From NCBI RefSeq assembly GCF_000025285.1, contig NC_013741.1, positions 930,001-994,000 of the forward strand: 64,000 nucleotides of DNA, in the 5' to 3' direction. The notes beneath the pieces are model-generated. The model did not search any database and was not told the DNA's origin. It saw only the letters and a program-made list of their open reading frames with translations. Position numbers and translations under genes: made by a program. The stretch is from Archaeoglobus profundus DSM 5631. GTDB taxonomy: Archaea; Halobacteriota; Archaeoglobi; Archaeoglobales; Archaeoglobaceae. Shown in pieces: positions 19,603 to 29,709 of the stretch. The stretch's first letter is position 1. Each line of letters opens with the position of its first letter.

Positions 19603-19944
19603 TAAACTACGGAGATTTCATAAAAGCTCTTGAGGAGTTAATAGAAAGGGCTAGAGATGGAGCGGTTGTGCTAGTTGAGGGTAGGAGAGATGTTAAAGCT
19701 TTGAGGGAGTTGGGGGTTGAGGGTAAGATTTTGCCAATATCAAATATTCCAAGAGCAAAACTGATAGAACTCGTTGAAGGCGACGTGATAATACTAACGG
19801 ACTGGGATGAGAAGGGAGAAAGGTTAAAGAGGGAAATATTTGAGAAGCTTCTGAGTAACGGAGTGGTTGCAGATGTAAGTATAAGAAGGAAGATATTTTC
19901 AGCTGTGAACGTGACTGAAGTTGAGGATTTGGCAAAGCTTGTCT

Positions 19945-21311
<1,367 letters not shown>

Positions 21312-21378
21312 TTACATCAGGTAATTGATATCTTTTGCTCAACGTAAAGGATAATATAGTCATCAACGAATTTGAGAT

Positions 21379-22449
21379 GTGGTTGAAAAAATAGTGCTGG
21401 TAATCGACAGGGATAACGATTTGGGATTTAAAGCTGGAGTGCCGTCACCTGTCGTCGGTAGGCAGTCCAATCTAATTTCTGCAATAAAGCTAGCCGAAAT
21501 TGATCCTGAAGATTCTGATCTGAACACGATATTCGGCGCTATAAAGATATACGACGAGTTGAAGGCTAAGGGTGAAGATGTTGAAATAGTTACGGTCTGT
21601 GGGGATCAGAAGGTTGGAGTTGTCTCGGATGAAAAGATCGCCGAGCAGTTGGACTTCATCAAGGATAAGCTCAATGCAAAAAGTGTGATAGTTGTTACGG
21701 ACGGTAGTGAAGACGAGTTCGTTTTACCGTTGGTTGCATCGAGGTTTAAGATAGACGGGGTTAAGAGAATAGTTGTCAAGCAGAGCAAAACTATAGAGAG
21801 TACGTACTATCTCATAAAGAGAATGCTTGAAGATCCCAAGGTAGCAAGGAGTACACTAACACCTCTGGGCATAATACTGCTTGTGTATGCCGTATCACTA
21901 TTCATGAGAAGTCCGGAGTTTGGTATAGGTAGTATAGCCCTAGTGCTTGGCCTCTACTTCTTAATAAAGGCTTACGGACTCGAGGACACTTTAGAAAACT
22001 ACTTCTCAACTCTAAAGAGGTCGTTACTCGAAGGGAGATTCTCATTCGTTACTTACGTAATTGCTCTGATATCCTTCATCGTGGGGTTAATTCAAGGAAT
22101 TTACTCTGTGTGGGTTGCGACTTTGGGAGAGACAGTTCCCGGTATCGTAACGCTCATAGCTATATTCATAAATTCTACAATCTGGTGGATAGTCGCTGGC
22201 GGTATCTTCGTAGCGATGGGTAAGATATTTGACTGCGTAGTAGAACATAAGAGTTTCAGAAAGTTCATTTCAATAATATTCCTCCTGACTTCGGCTGGGC
22301 TGGTACTTTGGGGTTTTTCAGAGTTCTTTATAAGCTTGGGAGAAGGGAGAAGCTACTTAAAACTCGTTCAACCGTTGATAGGTGCCATAATTTTAGGGAT
22401 AATAGGACTTATCCCTCTGAGGTATGAGAGCGGAAGTAGTACCAGGTGA
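21379..22449 (+). CDS. DUF373 family membrane protein
   Basis: 356 aa. A soluble N-terminal domain (about 1-145) opens with VLVIDRDNDLG and VPSPVVGR, the DUF373 hallmark, followed by six or so membrane spans. GTG 21379 is taken as the start because the overlapping ATG two bases upstream leads at once to a stop. Archaeal-only family of unknown role. It overlaps the next gene by 26 nt. Confidence 0.85.
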   Translation: MVEKIVLVIDRDNDLGFKAGVPSPVVGRQSNLISAIKLAEIDPEDSDLNTIFGAIKIYDELKAKGEDVEIVTVCGDQKVGVVSDEKIAEQLDFIKDKLNAKSVIVVTDGSEDEFVLPLVASRFKIDGVKRIVVKQSKTIESTYYLIKRMLEDPKVARSTLTPLGIILLVYAVSLFMRSPEFGIGSIALVLGLYFLIKAYGLEDTLENYFSTLKRSLLEGRFSFVTYVIALISFIVGLIQGIYSVWVATLGETVPGIVTLIAIFINSTIWWIVAGGIFVAMGKIFDCVVEHKSFRKFISIIFLLTSAGLVLWGFSEFFISLGEGRSYLKLVQPLIGAIILGIIGLIPLRYESGSSTR

Positions 22450-23047
22450 ACCGGCCCTAATTTTAAGGGGAAGAAAGAGAATACTGATAGTTGCGGATCT
22501 GCACATCGGTTTAGTCAGATATGTAGATGAGAATATCGTTAACAAGCTCAGAGATCTGGCAAACGATGTGGGAGCTGACGAGGTAGTAATCCTAGGTGAC
22601 CTGAAACACAGCTTAGGTTACGATAGAAGGGTCGAAAATCTGCTGAGAGATTTTGATTTCATCCTCGTTAAGGGAAATCACGACGGTGGACTCGAGGGTG
22701 AGAAAGAGTTGAGGATTGGAAAGTTTCATCTAATTCATGGTCATTTCAAGCCGAAAGATTTTGGAGATTTTTTGATTGTGGGGCATGCTCACCCATCGAT
22801 TTATCTGTACGGTGTTAAAGAGAGGGTGTGGATTTTTGGTGAATGGAAAAATAGGAAGGTAATTGTAATGCCCGCATTCAACGAACTGTGCTCGTCAACC
22901 CCCATAAATTTGAGAAGGCCTGCAGGATTTCTGTTCAGAGAGTGGGATTACTCAAATGCTAACGTTGCCACCTTGGACTGCGTAATGCTTGGAAAGGTCA
23001 AAGATCTCAAAGTTCAATGTTCTTCAACCTTTCGACAGCTTCAGTGA
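22424..23047 (+). CDS. Calcineurin-like metallophosphoesterase
   Basis: 207 aa. Metal motifs in order: ADLHIG, GDLKHS, KGNHDGG, HGHF and GHAHP. This matches the Icc/COG1407 branch of small archaeal phosphoesterases. Substrate unknown. Coupled to the DUF373 gene upstream; its 3' end overlaps the convergent aminotransferase by 41 nt. Confidence 0.85.
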   Translation: MRAEVVPGEPALILRGRKRILIVADLHIGLVRYVDENIVNKLRDLANDVGADEVVILGDLKHSLGYDRRVENLLRDFDFILVKGNHDGGLEGEKELRIGKFHLIHGHFKPKDFGDFLIVGHAHPSIYLYGVKERVWIFGEWKNRKVIVMPAFNELCSSTPINLRRPAGFLFREWDYSNANVATLDCVMLGKVKDLKVQCSSTFRQLQ

Positions 23048-24170
23048 TAGTTTTAACATCTCTTGTCAGTGCAAATCTAACAAATCCTTCACCGTGCTCT
23101 CCGAATCCGACTCCAGGAGTAACGATTATCCCTGCAGAATCTAAAAGCTTCTTCGTAAACTCAATGCTCGTATATCCTTCAGGAACTTCGCACCAGACGT
23201 AGAATGTCGCCTTTGGTTTCTCGACGTTCAAACCCAACTCTCTCAATCCCTCAACAAGTGCATCCCTTCTCTCCTCGTAGACCTTGCATATGCTTTCTAT
23301 CACGCTGTCATCGCTTCTCAAAGCCACTATACTGGCCTCTTGAACAGCCTGAAAGACTCCACTATCGACATTAGTCTTAACCTTCAGTAAACCTTTGAGT
23401 ATCTCCGAATTTCCTACGGCAAATCCAATACGCCATCCTGTCATGTTGAATGTTTTCGATAGCGAGTTGAACTCTATACAAATTTCGAAGGCATTATCGA
23501 CTTCCAGAAAGCTTTTGGCTCTGTAACCGTCAAATGTTATCTCGCCATAGGCAAAATCGTGGGCGAGTATTATGTTGTTGTCAATACAGAAGTCGACAGC
23601 CTCTTTTATGAACTCCTTTTCGGCAACGGCCGAGGTGGGGTTGTTAGGATAGTTCAAGAACATTATCTTAGCTTTTTTAGTCACATCTGAGGGAATTTCG
23701 TCAAAATCTGGGAGGAATTTGTTCTCCTTTCTGAGAGGTATTCTGTAGGGTATACCGTCAGCCAGTATTGTTCCGGCATAGTAAACAGGATAGGCTGGAT
23801 CTGGAACTATCGTATAATCTCCGTCGTTCACATAGGCTAGAGGCAGATGCGCTATTCCTTCCTTCGATCCTATCAACGCTATAACCTCTCTCTCCGGATC
23901 CAACTTTACACCCTTCCTCCTCTCATAGAATTCTGCAACCGCTTGCCTGAATTCGAGCAAGCCTTCATAAGAGGGATACTTGTGATTCTCAGGCTTCTCT
24001 ACAGCTCTCTTCATAGCCTCTACTATGTGCTTCGGTGTCGGCATATCGGGGTCGCCAACACCAAAATCGATGACATCGACACCTTCCTGAATTTTTCTTT
24101 TCTTCATTTCATCTATCTCAGCGAAGAGATACTTTGGTATCTTGTTCAGTCTTTCAGAAAGTTCGAACAT
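23007..24170 (-). CDS. dapL: LL-diaminopimelate aminotransferase-like enzyme
   Basis: 387 aa fold-type I PLP aminotransferase. Substrate/PLP elements: YPSYEGLLEFR, LNYPNNPTS, HDFAYGEITF and the PLP lysine in SLSKTFNMTGWR. The sequence style matches the DapL2 group, which converts tetrahydrodipicolinate plus glutamate straight to LL-DAP. This fits the dapA gene at 0.56 kb. Other class I aminotransferase substrates cannot be excluded. Confidence 0.82.
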   Translation of the reverse strand: MFELSERLNKIPKYLFAEIDEMKKRKIQEGVDVIDFGVGDPDMPTPKHIVEAMKRAVEKPENHKYPSYEGLLEFRQAVAEFYERRKGVKLDPEREVIALIGSKEGIAHLPLAYVNDGDYTIVPDPAYPVYYAGTILADGIPYRIPLRKENKFLPDFDEIPSDVTKKAKIMFLNYPNNPTSAVAEKEFIKEAVDFCIDNNIILAHDFAYGEITFDGYRAKSFLEVDNAFEICIEFNSLSKTFNMTGWRIGFAVGNSEILKGLLKVKTNVDSGVFQAVQEASIVALRSDDSVIESICKVYEERRDALVEGLRELGLNVEKPKATFYVWCEVPEGYTSIEFTKKLLDSAGIIVTPGVGFGEHGEGFVRFALTRDVKTITEAVERLKNIEL

Positions 24171-24199
24171 ATCCTCACCCCAAAAATTGGATATATAAA

Positions 24200-25333
24200 T
24201 TAACCTCTTTCTCTCAGCGGGATGTATTTCTTCCCTTTTTCACCTATATAGAGCGCACGAGGTCTTATTAGCCTGTTGTTAACGTACTGCTCTATTATAT
24301 GAGCCGTCCACCCTGCAATTCTCCCCATTGCGAATATAGGTATGAACAGATCGTCTGGTATTCCCAAGCAAGCGTAGACACAGGCTGAGTAGAAGTCAAC
24401 ATTTGGTAGAAGTCCTTTATGCTTGTAAACAGCCTTAGCCACCTCTTCAGCTATTTCAAACCATTTTGAATCCTTCATTTTCGCCAACTTCTTAGCCAAA
24501 TTCCTCAATTCGATTGTCCTTGGATCCATTACGTTCCTGTAAATTCTATGTCCAAATCCCATTATTCTCTCCTTTCTTTCGAGCTTCTTCAGTACGTACT
24601 CCTCAGCTCTCCAAGGGACTGCTATCTCTCTCAACATCTCTATTACCTTCTGAGCGGCTCCTCCATGCAAAGGACCCATCAGAGTACCAGTTGCGGCAAC
24701 AACACAAGCGTACATGTCAGCTAAGGTTGATGCTGCAATCCTTGCAGCGAACGTTGAAGCATTAAGTTCGTGATCGGCATGAAGGATCAAGTCAACATCC
24801 AAAGCTCTAGCCTCTATTCTGTCCGGAACTTCTCCCTTAAGCATGTATAAAAAGTTCTCCGCATGACCCAGATCCGGATTTGGATGAACTAGGTTTTGCC
24901 CGGTCCTTATCCTGTGGAAGTAAGCTATTATTGTTGGAATCTTGGCTATTAAGCTCTTAGCCTTCTGAATACTGTGCTCATAATCCATAAAGTGCTTCTC
25001 CTTGTCCATCGAACCCAAGTAAGATATCGCAGTTCTCAAGACGACCATTGGATGTGTGAAAGGAGGTAGATGTGTGAGCAAACCGATTATCTGTGCCGGA
25101 AGATCTCTCAAATCCTTTAGCTCCTCTTCAAATGCTTTAAGCTCTTTTTTCGTTGGTAGTTCTCCGAACAGCAGTAAGTAAGCGGTTTCCTCGTAGGTAG
25201 AATACCTTGCCAGATCGTGTATGTTATACCCCCTATACTCCAAAACGGCTTTGCCATCCTCTATGTCAACCCTACTTATCGAAGTCTTGCACGCGATAAT
25301 ACCTTCCAAACCCTCCTTAATTTCCACGTTCAT
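24200..25333 (-). CDS. Citrate synthase
   Basis: About 377 aa. Catalytic histidine regions HADHELNAST and MGFGHRIYR, and the aspartate in NVDFYSACVY, are present. It condenses acetyl-CoA and oxaloacetate. I chose ATG 25333 (MNVEIKEGLEG) because a GAGGTGA Shine-Dalgarno sits 5-6 nt before it; earlier in-frame ATGs overlap that site or the deoA stop. Immediately downstream of deoA on the same strand. Confidence 0.92.
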   Translation of the reverse strand: MNVEIKEGLEGIIACKTSISRVDIEDGKAVLEYRGYNIHDLARYSTYEETAYLLLFGELPTKKELKAFEEELKDLRDLPAQIIGLLTHLPPFTHPMVVLRTAISYLGSMDKEKHFMDYEHSIQKAKSLIAKIPTIIAYFHRIRTGQNLVHPNPDLGHAENFLYMLKGEVPDRIEARALDVDLILHADHELNASTFAARIAASTLADMYACVVAATGTLMGPLHGGAAQKVIEMLREIAVPWRAEEYVLKKLERKERIMGFGHRIYRNVMDPRTIELRNLAKKLAKMKDSKWFEIAEEVAKAVYKHKGLLPNVDFYSACVYACLGIPDDLFIPIFAMGRIAGWTAHIIEQYVNNRLIRPRALYIGEKGKKYIPLRERG

Positions 25334-25338
25334 TTTCA

Positions 25339-26859
25339 TCACCTCATCCACCTGTAGGATGGATACCTTTCGAGTATCATGCCCGAAACTACCACAGGTG
25401 GCTCTTTGAGAGCCACTTCTATAGCCTTGTCAAGCTTCCACTCCTTCTCTGCATATATTCTGAAAAGAACATCACCCTTCTTAACGTGAAATCCTCCTTT
25501 CTTAAAGAGCAGTACTCCCGCACCCTTATCTTTCGGTGCTCCAGCAGCTCTCGCAACTTTAACTATTCTACTGTTGTACACCTTTGCAACTGCCCCATCT
25601 ATGGGGCTAATAACATCGTACGTTTTATCTCCGATGGGGATATCGTCAGACCTCACATTGGGATCTCCGCCTTGTGCCTCAACGATCTGCTTAAACTTTT
25701 CCAGAGTTTTCCCAGATTCGAATATCTCCTTCGCATACTCGTATCCATTTGTAGTTTTTCCAACCATCTCAAATATTATTCCAGCTATTCCCAAAGCCTT
25801 CTCCATCAAGCTCTTTGCTCCTTTCCTTTCCTCCATAGCCTTTAAAGCTTCCCAAGCCTCTAAAGCCGGGCCTACAGCCCTACCGACCGGTTGACCACCA
25901 TAGGTTATAGCACAGGTAACATTCAAGCCCAAACGCCTTCCCAGCTCCACAAAATCGTTGGCGAGCTTCTTCCCCTCTTCAACATCTGGAACCTTGGAGC
26001 CCTCACCAACCGGCACATCTATTACAACATGTTCAGCTCCTATAGCCCCTTTCTTTGCCATAACACTTGCTAAAAGCTGTGATCTTGGATCTATGGCTAA
26101 AGGATACTCAACCCTTATTATCTTATCGTCAGCGGGAGCTATGTTCGTTGCACCGCCCCATGCAATTACTCCACCAACTCTAAGTGTTATCTCCTTTATC
26201 TCCTCTATGCTCAGGTTAACGTTTGCTAGTACTTCCATGGTATCAGCAGTTCCACTTGCAGATGTTATAGCTCTGCTTGCTGTTTTAGGTATTAGAAGAC
26301 CAGCTGAAGCTACAGTCGGTACTATTATCAAGGAAATCTTGTTACCGGGCACACCTCCTATGCTGTGCTTATCTACGACTATCCCCTCCTCGAAATCAAT
26401 AGTTTCCCCTGTCTCTATCATTGCCCTCGTCATCCACTCGACTTCATCTAGATCCATTCCATGCACATAGCTAGATAGAACGAAAGCTGTTAGCTCTACT
26501 TCAGTAAGAGCATCATTTACTATGTCCCTAACTATCTCGTATATCTCCTCTCTCGTAAGCTTATGACCGTCGAGCTTCTTTCTTATATACTCAAAAGATG
26601 CGGGCTTTGGTATCGGTATTACATCGACCTCGCTACCATCCTCAACACCTAAATCCTCTGCCGATTTCAGACAGATACCAATGTAGCCCTTCTCGATAAA
26701 GCCCAAAGCTATTTGGACCGTAGCCGTTAAGTACTTCCTCCCAGCTACCAGCCTAACTCTATCACCTTCAAATACTCCCAACTCTTCAGCATCACTCTGA
26801 TTCATTATGGCGAGGGGTCTAACGCTTTTTATTGGTATTATTTTAGCTATGAGCTTCAT
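25339..26859 (-). CDS. deoA: AMP phosphorylase
   Basis: 506 aa. N-terminal extension of about 80 aa as in archaeal AMP phosphorylases, then the nucleoside phosphorylase II fold with DKHSIGGVPGNKIS, TASRAITSASGTADTMEV and GGATNIAPADD. It cleaves AMP to adenine and ribose-1,5-bisphosphate, feeding type III RuBisCO in the archaeal nucleotide salvage pathway. RuBisCO itself is not in this window. First gene of a pair with citrate synthase. Confidence 0.93.
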   Translation of the reverse strand: MKLIAKIIPIKSVRPLAIMNQSDAEELGVFEGDRVRLVAGRKYLTATVQIALGFIEKGYIGICLKSAEDLGVEDGSEVDVIPIPKPASFEYIRKKLDGHKLTREEIYEIVRDIVNDALTEVELTAFVLSSYVHGMDLDEVEWMTRAMIETGETIDFEEGIVVDKHSIGGVPGNKISLIIVPTVASAGLLIPKTASRAITSASGTADTMEVLANVNLSIEEIKEITLRVGGVIAWGGATNIAPADDKIIRVEYPLAIDPRSQLLASVMAKKGAIGAEHVVIDVPVGEGSKVPDVEEGKKLANDFVELGRRLGLNVTCAITYGGQPVGRAVGPALEAWEALKAMEERKGAKSLMEKALGIAGIIFEMVGKTTNGYEYAKEIFESGKTLEKFKQIVEAQGGDPNVRSDDIPIGDKTYDVISPIDGAVAKVYNSRIVKVARAAGAPKDKGAGVLLFKKGGFHVKKGDVLFRIYAEKEWKLDKAIEVALKEPPVVVSGMILERYPSYRWMR

Positions 26860-26890
26860 AATCGACCAACTCTCGATGATTTTTTAAAAT

Positions 26891-27739
26891 TTAGCCTTCG
26901 AGTTTGAATTCTCTTTTAACGAACTTGCTTCTCAATACATCGATTTTCAACTTTTCAGCGACATTTTTGATCAAATTCTTAACGTTAGAAGTAACCGACT
27001 TCTCGTCTATGACGATGTATTCTGCATCGCTTATTTTAACCGCTTTTTCAATTATCTCCTCGTTGAGATGTGGAAATGTGTACTTGGCGAAATTGTGACC
27101 GAATGTAAACTTTGTTGAAATCATTATCTCTGTCTGTCTTGGAACGTAATGTGTTCCACCTATGCCGATGGCAATTATCCAATCCTTCCTCTCATCCTTC
27201 ACAGCTTCTATCATGCTCTCAGCAACTATCTCTCCAGCCTTTTCATTCTTCCAAGCTTCTTCGGTAGATCCAATCTCGTAGAATGCTGAAGGTGTTTGGA
27301 TTTCTGATGGCCCATGATGGGTTGCTTCGAGTGTGAATTCAAAATCGGGCAGTTCATTAATCCTTTTAATCAAGGCTAAGGTGTAGTTTTTCATCGTTAT
27401 CGGCGAAGGCTTAGCCAAGGAATATGTTTTACCTCCGTAATCTGCGGTTCCAACGTTCCCGGAAACGTGAACCGTTAATATATTTCTTTCATCCTTGCTA
27501 CTGTGTCTGGAAGCGAAGAGAATTTCCTCGAAGTTCAAACCTAGCTTTTTAAGTCTTTCATCCAAGTAATCTGCGTATATCAGTCTTTCGTCAACTTTTA
27601 TAATTCCTATGTCTTCTGTGTAGTAAAAATCGTAGTCTCCAGCCTTTTTCTTCTCAAAATCCAGCATAGTGAGTAAATTGTTCATGATGTTCATCGAAGC
27701 TACGTCTTTCGAACTGCAAACTATCAGGTGCATGAACAA
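26891..27739 (-). CDS. dtdA: D-aminoacyl-tRNA deacylase
   Basis: 282 aa archaeal/plant type. Diagnostic motifs: SRHSSKDERNILTVHVSGN, EATHHGPSE and GIGGTHYVPRQTE. It frees tRNA from mischarged D-amino acids. ATG 27733 (MHLIVCSSKD) may be the true start. Upstream lies tRNA-Arg, divergent. Confidence 0.93.
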   Translation of the reverse strand: MFMHLIVCSSKDVASMNIMNNLLTMLDFEKKKAGDYDFYYTEDIGIIKVDERLIYADYLDERLKKLGLNFEEILFASRHSSKDERNILTVHVSGNVGTADYGGKTYSLAKPSPITMKNYTLALIKRINELPDFEFTLEATHHGPSEIQTPSAFYEIGSTEEAWKNEKAGEIVAESMIEAVKDERKDWIIAIGIGGTHYVPRQTEIMISTKFTFGHNFAKYTFPHLNEEIIEKAVKISDAEYIVIDEKSVTSNVKNLIKNVAEKLKIDVLRSKFVKREFKLEG

Positions 27740-27806
27740 AATATTTGATATGTATTTAAAGTTTGGAGAGTAACGTTTTTAAATTCTGCTAACCTCTTTC
27801 AGCTTA

Positions 27807-27881
27807 GGGCCCGTGGCTCAGCATGGATAGAGCGACGGCCTTCTAAGCCGTAGGTCGCGGGTTCAAATCCCGCCGGGTCCG
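27807..27881 (+). tRNA. tRNA-Arg (UCU), integration target
   Basis: Cloverleaf with acceptor GGGCCCG/CGGGTCC (one G-T), D arm GCTC/GAGC, anticodon stem ACGGC/GCCGT with loop CTTCTAA (TCT), and T arm GCGGG-TTCAAAT-CCCGC. From base 27839 in the anticodon stem to its 3' end it is repeated at 35025-35069. This intact copy remains functional after integration of the 7.2 kb element. Confidence 0.95.
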
Positions 27882-27883
27882 CT
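27839..27883 (+). repeat. attL core, 45-bp direct repeat
   Basis: Identical over 45 bp to 35025-35069; the flanking bases differ on both sides. It begins in the anticodon stem of tRNA-Arg and runs 2 bases past the tRNA 3' end. Confidence 0.95.
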
Positions 27884-28029
27884 TTGCCGTTATTTTCAAG
27901 CTTTACGGCTTCTAAAACCTTAACTTCGAAAAAAGCCGATAGATTTCTGATATGTCTCTTAGCTAACTCGGCTATGTTTTTATCTACGTAGAGTGTTAAA
28001 TTCACCTTATTGCTTTTCGGCTTAGGCAT

Positions 28030-29125
28030 AATATATCCACGTGGAGATAAAATAAAAGCTTTTCGAAGATGAATAACTTGAATTTAGCTATATAAAAATA
28101 GATGATACAACAAACTTAGTCAATCGTATAAGCTAAGCTATTTTTATTCAGCTATCTTGTAAAATTGCTATGAGTTGAAGGTTTAAGGTAGGATGTAAAG
28201 TAACATGATAGCTTAAGATGAAGCCGTTATAACAGGCTGAAAATTAGCTATTTCCTAAGAGATTTAACCTAATAAAGCCTTATGATAGCTTTAATTAAAG
28301 CTCTCTCGTAACTCCTTTTAAGGAAATAACCAATATTAGCAGAGTAAATATTAACTTAGAGAAGAGATTTAACGTCAATCTAACCTTTAATTCCACTTGG
28401 ATCATTCATATATTACTGGCTCGGCTCGGTTGTCGGTTCGGTTTGGTTAGGTATTATCATAGCTACTATATAGCTATATTATGTATAATAATAGCTATAG
28501 CTAATAGCTATTCTATATAGTAGCTATAATAGCTATAGCTTAAGCTATCATATTAACCAGCCAGCGAGCCAGCCGAGCCGATCTTATTATGAATAAAATC
28601 AGTTAGAAAAGAAGGGTTATAAAGAGAGATATAGGTTAAAGCTAAAATATAAGCTAAGCTAATACTATTTCTTTCCTTGAGAGAAGGCTTTAGACAGCTA
28701 CTATATTTTAGCTTTATATGTGAAAATGCTATAAAGATTTAGCTTAGTTAGTGTATATGGTATGTGATCAAACAAACTTAGACATTAAACATTAATATCA
28801 TAAGAGCTAAACAATAAAAGAAAGAAATAAATAATGATAACACAATATATCAATTCTACTATGGTTAAAAAACTATTTAGAATGTAGTCATTAGCTAATT
28901 TAAGCTTATGCTAAATTATAGTTTCAAGCTGTAAAATTCTTACCTAACTGCTTTAGAACCTATAGTTAGCAAGAAAACAAATTAGAAATTAAACATTGTC
29001 ACATCAACAATCCAAGTTAAGAGATAAGCTTTATAATTTCATATAGCTTTTAAAGTTATAATTTAGCTTATTACTATTACATAAGCATAAGACTTAAGTA
29101 TCTTTCGCTCCTACTATCATCGTTA
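28030..29125. other. Non-coding region of the element with nested palindromes
   Basis: No gene of useful length is seen in 1.1 kb. At 28399-28600 GC-rich arms (CTGGCTCGGCTCGG on the left, CCAGCCGAGCCG on the right) enclose about 110 bp of AT-rich sequence made of AGCTA units. The inner part has its own perfect repeat (ATAGCTACTATATAG / CTATATAGTAGCTAT). A sister structure is at 33760-33940. With a HUH Rep in the element, a replication origin or single-strand origin is the best guess. Confidence 0.55.
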
Positions 29126-29140
29126 GGAGGTGAGCATGCC

Positions 29141-29425
29141 GTGAAAATGATGCTAAAAGATAGAAGAGGATTTACAGCAATTGTAGGAGTAATTGTTCTA
29201 CTAGCCTCAATCATGATCGGTGGTATAGTGTTCTCACAGTTAGGCTACCAAGCCAAGAGCATAGCTAACCAAGTAAACGATAGCTCTGCAGTAAACTTCA
29301 TTGAGCAGGCTATCACCACAGGATGGTCAGCACTTAACATGTTCATAATTGGAGCGGTAGTCATGTCAGCTGGATTCATCCTTGCTCTCTTAGTCGCATG
29401 GGGTAGAAGTAGTAGCGAGATGTAA
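29141..29425 (+). CDS. Small two-hydrophobic-segment protein (pilin/coat-like)
   Basis: 94 aa from GTG 29141, preceded by AGGAGGTGA at 29126-29134. A basic leader KDRRG is followed by FTAIVGVIVLLASIMIGGIV, like the N-terminus of archaeal type IV pilins with a class III cleavage site after Gly. A second hydrophobic helix spans about residues 66-90. Two hydrophobic helices in about 95 aa also fit major coat proteins of spindle-shaped archaeal viruses. It is the only plus-strand gene between 28.0 and 32.9 kb. T-rich sequence (about 29432-29447) follows and could terminate it. Confidence 0.6.
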   Translation: MKMMLKDRRGFTAIVGVIVLLASIMIGGIVFSQLGYQAKSIANQVNDSSAVNFIEQAITTGWSALNMFIIGAVVMSAGFILALLVAWGRSSSEM

Positions 29426-29453
29426 ACCTAATTTTTTCCTATTTTTAAAAAAG

Positions 29454-29708
29454 TTATAAATTCAAGCCATGCTTAAGCCTGTTATCAATTTTCACAGCTT
29501 TCCTTATGCAATATAGCTGTGTTCCAAGCCAGAAGCGGTAAGGACAGTAACTATAACGGTAAAATAGCGGGCAATACCAGCATTCTGTGTAATGGATAGG
29601 CTTGCCTAAGCCATAAGCCTTAATAATCTCTGAAGGCTTAACCTTCAAGTTATGCCTTCTATTGTTCTTTTCTCGCTTAACTTCTCTCAACCAAGCCATA
29701 GCTCTCAC
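29454..29708 (-). CDS. Small cysteine-rich protein
   Basis: 84 aa, last gene of the minus-strand operon, 1 nt beyond the AAA+ gene stop. Basic N-terminus (REVKREKNNRRHNLKVKP), then an aromatic and cysteine-rich part with CWYCPLFYRYSYC and LYC, likely a metal site. No known family recognised. Confidence 0.6.
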   Translation of the reverse strand: MRAMAWLREVKREKNNRRHNLKVKPSEIIKAYGLGKPIHYTECWYCPLFYRYSYCPYRFWLGTQLYCIRKAVKIDNRLKHGLNL

Positions 29709-29709
29709 C

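Larger units (their letters stand above)
27799..28029 (-). pseudogene. int(N): N-terminal half of the SSV-type integrase
   Basis: 76 codons on the minus strand. Residues 1-49 form an RHH-like domain (KVNLTLYVDKNIAELAKRH). From residue 50 the frame reads antisense through the tRNA core (ADPAGFEPATYGLEG) and then meaninglessly through the rest of tRNA-Arg to a stop. On excision this half would join the other half at 35025-35069 in the same frame, giving a 333 aa integrase, close to SSV1 Int in length. It is disrupted only by integration. Confidence 0.88.
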
